DNA of 64,000 bases from Gracilibacillus halotolerans (lineage in GTDB: Bacteria > Bacillota > Bacilli > Bacillales > Amphibacillaceae), in contig NZ_JACHON010000002.1 in the NCBI RefSeq assembly GCF_014206945.1, positions 124,001-188,000 of the forward strand, given 5' to 3'. Below, piece by piece: positions 62,841-64,000 of the stretch. Each line of letters opens with the position of its first letter. Position 1 is the stretch's first letter. Below the pieces are notes generated by a model. The model made no database searches. It was not told the origin of the DNA and was given only the letters and a program-made list of their open reading frames with translations. The position numbers and the translations under genes were made by a program.

Positions 62841-64000
62841 ATGAGAAAATTTATCTCGTTTGATTTTTGGCAAAAGCTAGGGAAAGCGTTATTAGTAGTT
62901 GTTGCAGTTATGCCAGCTGCAGGGATAATGATTTCTTTAGGAAAACTTGTTTCAATGTCTGGTGGGGATATTTCCTTTGTACTTGGCATTGGTAGGGTCA
63001 TGGAAGAACTAGGTTGGGCGATTATTGGTAACTTACATGTATTATTCGCCGTAGCCATTGGGGGATCTTGGGCAAAAGAAAGAGCAGGAGGAGCATTTGC
63101 TGCGCTACTCGCCTTTATACTAATTAACAGGGTCACCGGTGCAATTTTTGGTGTAACAGGAGATATGGTTAGTGATCCTAATTCTGTAACCACTTCCTTA
63201 TTAGGTTCAGAGTTAGCAGTAGGTGATTATTTTACTATGATTCTTGGGGCACCAGCGTTAAATATGGGTGTATTTATCGGGATCATATCAGGTTTCCTAG
63301 GTGCAAACGTATTTAATAAATATTACAATTTCTCAAAACTACCACAGGCACTTTCATTCTTTAATGGAAAACGCTTCGTTCCGTTTGTGGTAATTTTATG
63401 GTCGGTTGTTGTAGCAATCATCCTTTCAATTGTATGGCCATTTATCCAAGGGTTGTTAAATGATTTCGGTCGTTGGATTGCTACATCAAAAGATACGGCG
63501 CCATTTTTTGCACCATTTATTTTTGGTACGTTAGAACGTTTATTATTACCATTCGGGCTTCATCATATGTTAACAGTACCAATCAACTATACAGAATTAG
63601 GTGGAACGTATACAATCTTAACTGGTAACGGTGCTGGAACAATGGTTGCTGGTCAGGATCCGTTATGGCTTGCGTGGGTATCGGACTTGAATAACCTTGC
63701 AGCTGCGGGTGATATGAATGCTTATAATCAGTTGTTGCAAGAAGTGACACCTGCTCGTTTTAAAGTAGGACAAATGATTCTTTCTACAGCTGGTTTGATC
63801 GGTATTGCGCTCGCGATGTATCGTAATGTTGACAAAGATAAGAAAACGAAATATAAATCAATGTTCTTATCTGCTGGTTTAGCTGTATTCCTTACAGGGG
63901 TAACAGAGCCAATCGAATTTATGTTTATGTTTGCAGCTCCACTTTTATATGTTGTATATGCAATTATGGCAGGTTTAAGTTTTGCAATTGCGGATCTTAT
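62841..64000 (+). CDS. PTS glucose/maltose-family EIIC (N-terminal part, runs off the window)
   Basis: 386 codons are visible from ATG 62841 (GTGAGG upstream); the frame is open to the window end. Glucose-superfamily EIIC membrane domain: N-terminal KLGKALLVVVAVMPAAGIM helix, FGLHHMLTVPIN (the HH-loop, about 238) and LTGVTEPIEFMFMF near the cut. An EIIB domain is expected beyond the edge. Together with the EIIA gene it would import glucose, maltose or a related alpha-glucoside; the specificity cannot be decided from this part. Confidence 0.88.
   Translation, partial: MRKFISFDFWQKLGKALLVVVAVMPAAGIMISLGKLVSMSGGDISFVLGIGRVMEELGWAIIGNLHVLFAVAIGGSWAKERAGGAFAALLAFILINRVTGAIFGVTGDMVSDPNSVTTSLLGSELAVGDYFTMILGAPALNMGVFIGIISGFLGANVFNKYYNFSKLPQALSFFNGKRFVPFVVILWSVVVAIILSIVWPFIQGLLNDFGRWIATSKDTAPFFAPFIFGTLERLLLPFGLHHMLTVPINYTELGGTYTILTGNGAGTMVAGQDPLWLAWVSDLNNLAAAGDMNAYNQLLQEVTPARFKVGQMILSTAGLIGIALAMYRNVDKDKKTKYKSMFLSAGLAVFLTGVTEPIEFMFMFAAPLLYVVYAIMAGLSFAIADL

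Noticed and set aside
62780-63193. Minus-strand ORF of 137 codons
   Set aside because: It lies opposite the start of the PTS EIIC gene, whose frame is clearly coding; the translation has no family resemblance and no ribosome site.

Overview
The window is chromosomal DNA of a low-GC, spore-forming, probably salt-tolerant member of the Bacillaceae (Oceanobacillus / Gracilibacillus / Virgibacillus-like; the genus is inferred from gene style only). Supporting signs are strong AGGAGG-type ribosome sites, frequent GTG/TTG starts, an sspH spore-protein gene, a spore-type LigD/Ku pair, Bacillus-style gene families throughout and a B. subtilis-like tRNA-Gly. I see no rRNA, CRISPR array, transposase or prophage.

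Layout. 1-5.9 kb: end of an FMN-dependent hydroxyacid oxidase, an orphan sugar-binding lipoprotein behind two cre-like boxes, a small alarmone synthetase (SasA/YwaC type) and the NHEJ pair ligD/ku. 6-12.4 kb: sspH, fatty-acid peroxygenase P450 (cypC), a HEPN-like/CBS protein, PAP2 phosphatase, Old Yellow Enzyme, a eukaryotic-type HisA, a nitrilase-family amidase and DUF2269. 12.6-17.3 kb: a decayed SAP/DUF6434 gene and an accessory-looking cluster (two APH-fold kinases, VanZ, methyltransferase, membrane XRE regulator). 17.4-21.5 kb: class I ribonucleotide reductase operon with a flavodoxin, behind two NrdR boxes. 21.9-29.7 kb: ABC exporter, the sucrose operon scrR-scrA-scrB-scrK with two operators, and an aldo/keto reductase.

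31.2-43.4 kb is the most interesting part. A dehydrogenase gene is followed by a tightly packed set of eleven genes: AEC carboxylate transporter, a LarA-family nickel-pincer (NPN) isomerase, an SDR, LarE, a gluconokinase-like FGGY kinase, LarB and a complete five-gene Nik/Opp-type ABC importer. I infer an aldonate pathway in which a nickel-dependent C2 epimerase feeds a sugar-acid kinase, and in which the same operon makes the cofactor and imports the nickel. LarC, needed for nickel insertion, is not in the window. The promoter carries a perfect 18-nt palindrome over the predicted start site and a cre-like box just downstream.

43.4-64 kb: ydbS/ydbT PH-domain pair, a ZIP metal transporter, tRNA-Gly, queG-ogt, a spore-type amidase, trmL, a sortase-anchored GH53 galactanase, a YtrA-type GntR/ABC operon with its operator, a phosphoesterase, an orphan LuxR-type response regulator, an AraC regulator divergent from a ThuA / Gfo-Idh / sugar-isomerase operon, and a PTS EIIA-Glc gene followed by a truncated EIIC gene with two LacI-type operators.

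Non-coding structures that gene calling does not explain include a degenerate 21-nt tandem repeat near 29.8 kb, a 126-bp imperfect inverted repeat at 10.1 kb, a 23-nt palindrome before the XRE gene and a strong promoter with an unexplained leader before tRNA-Gly.
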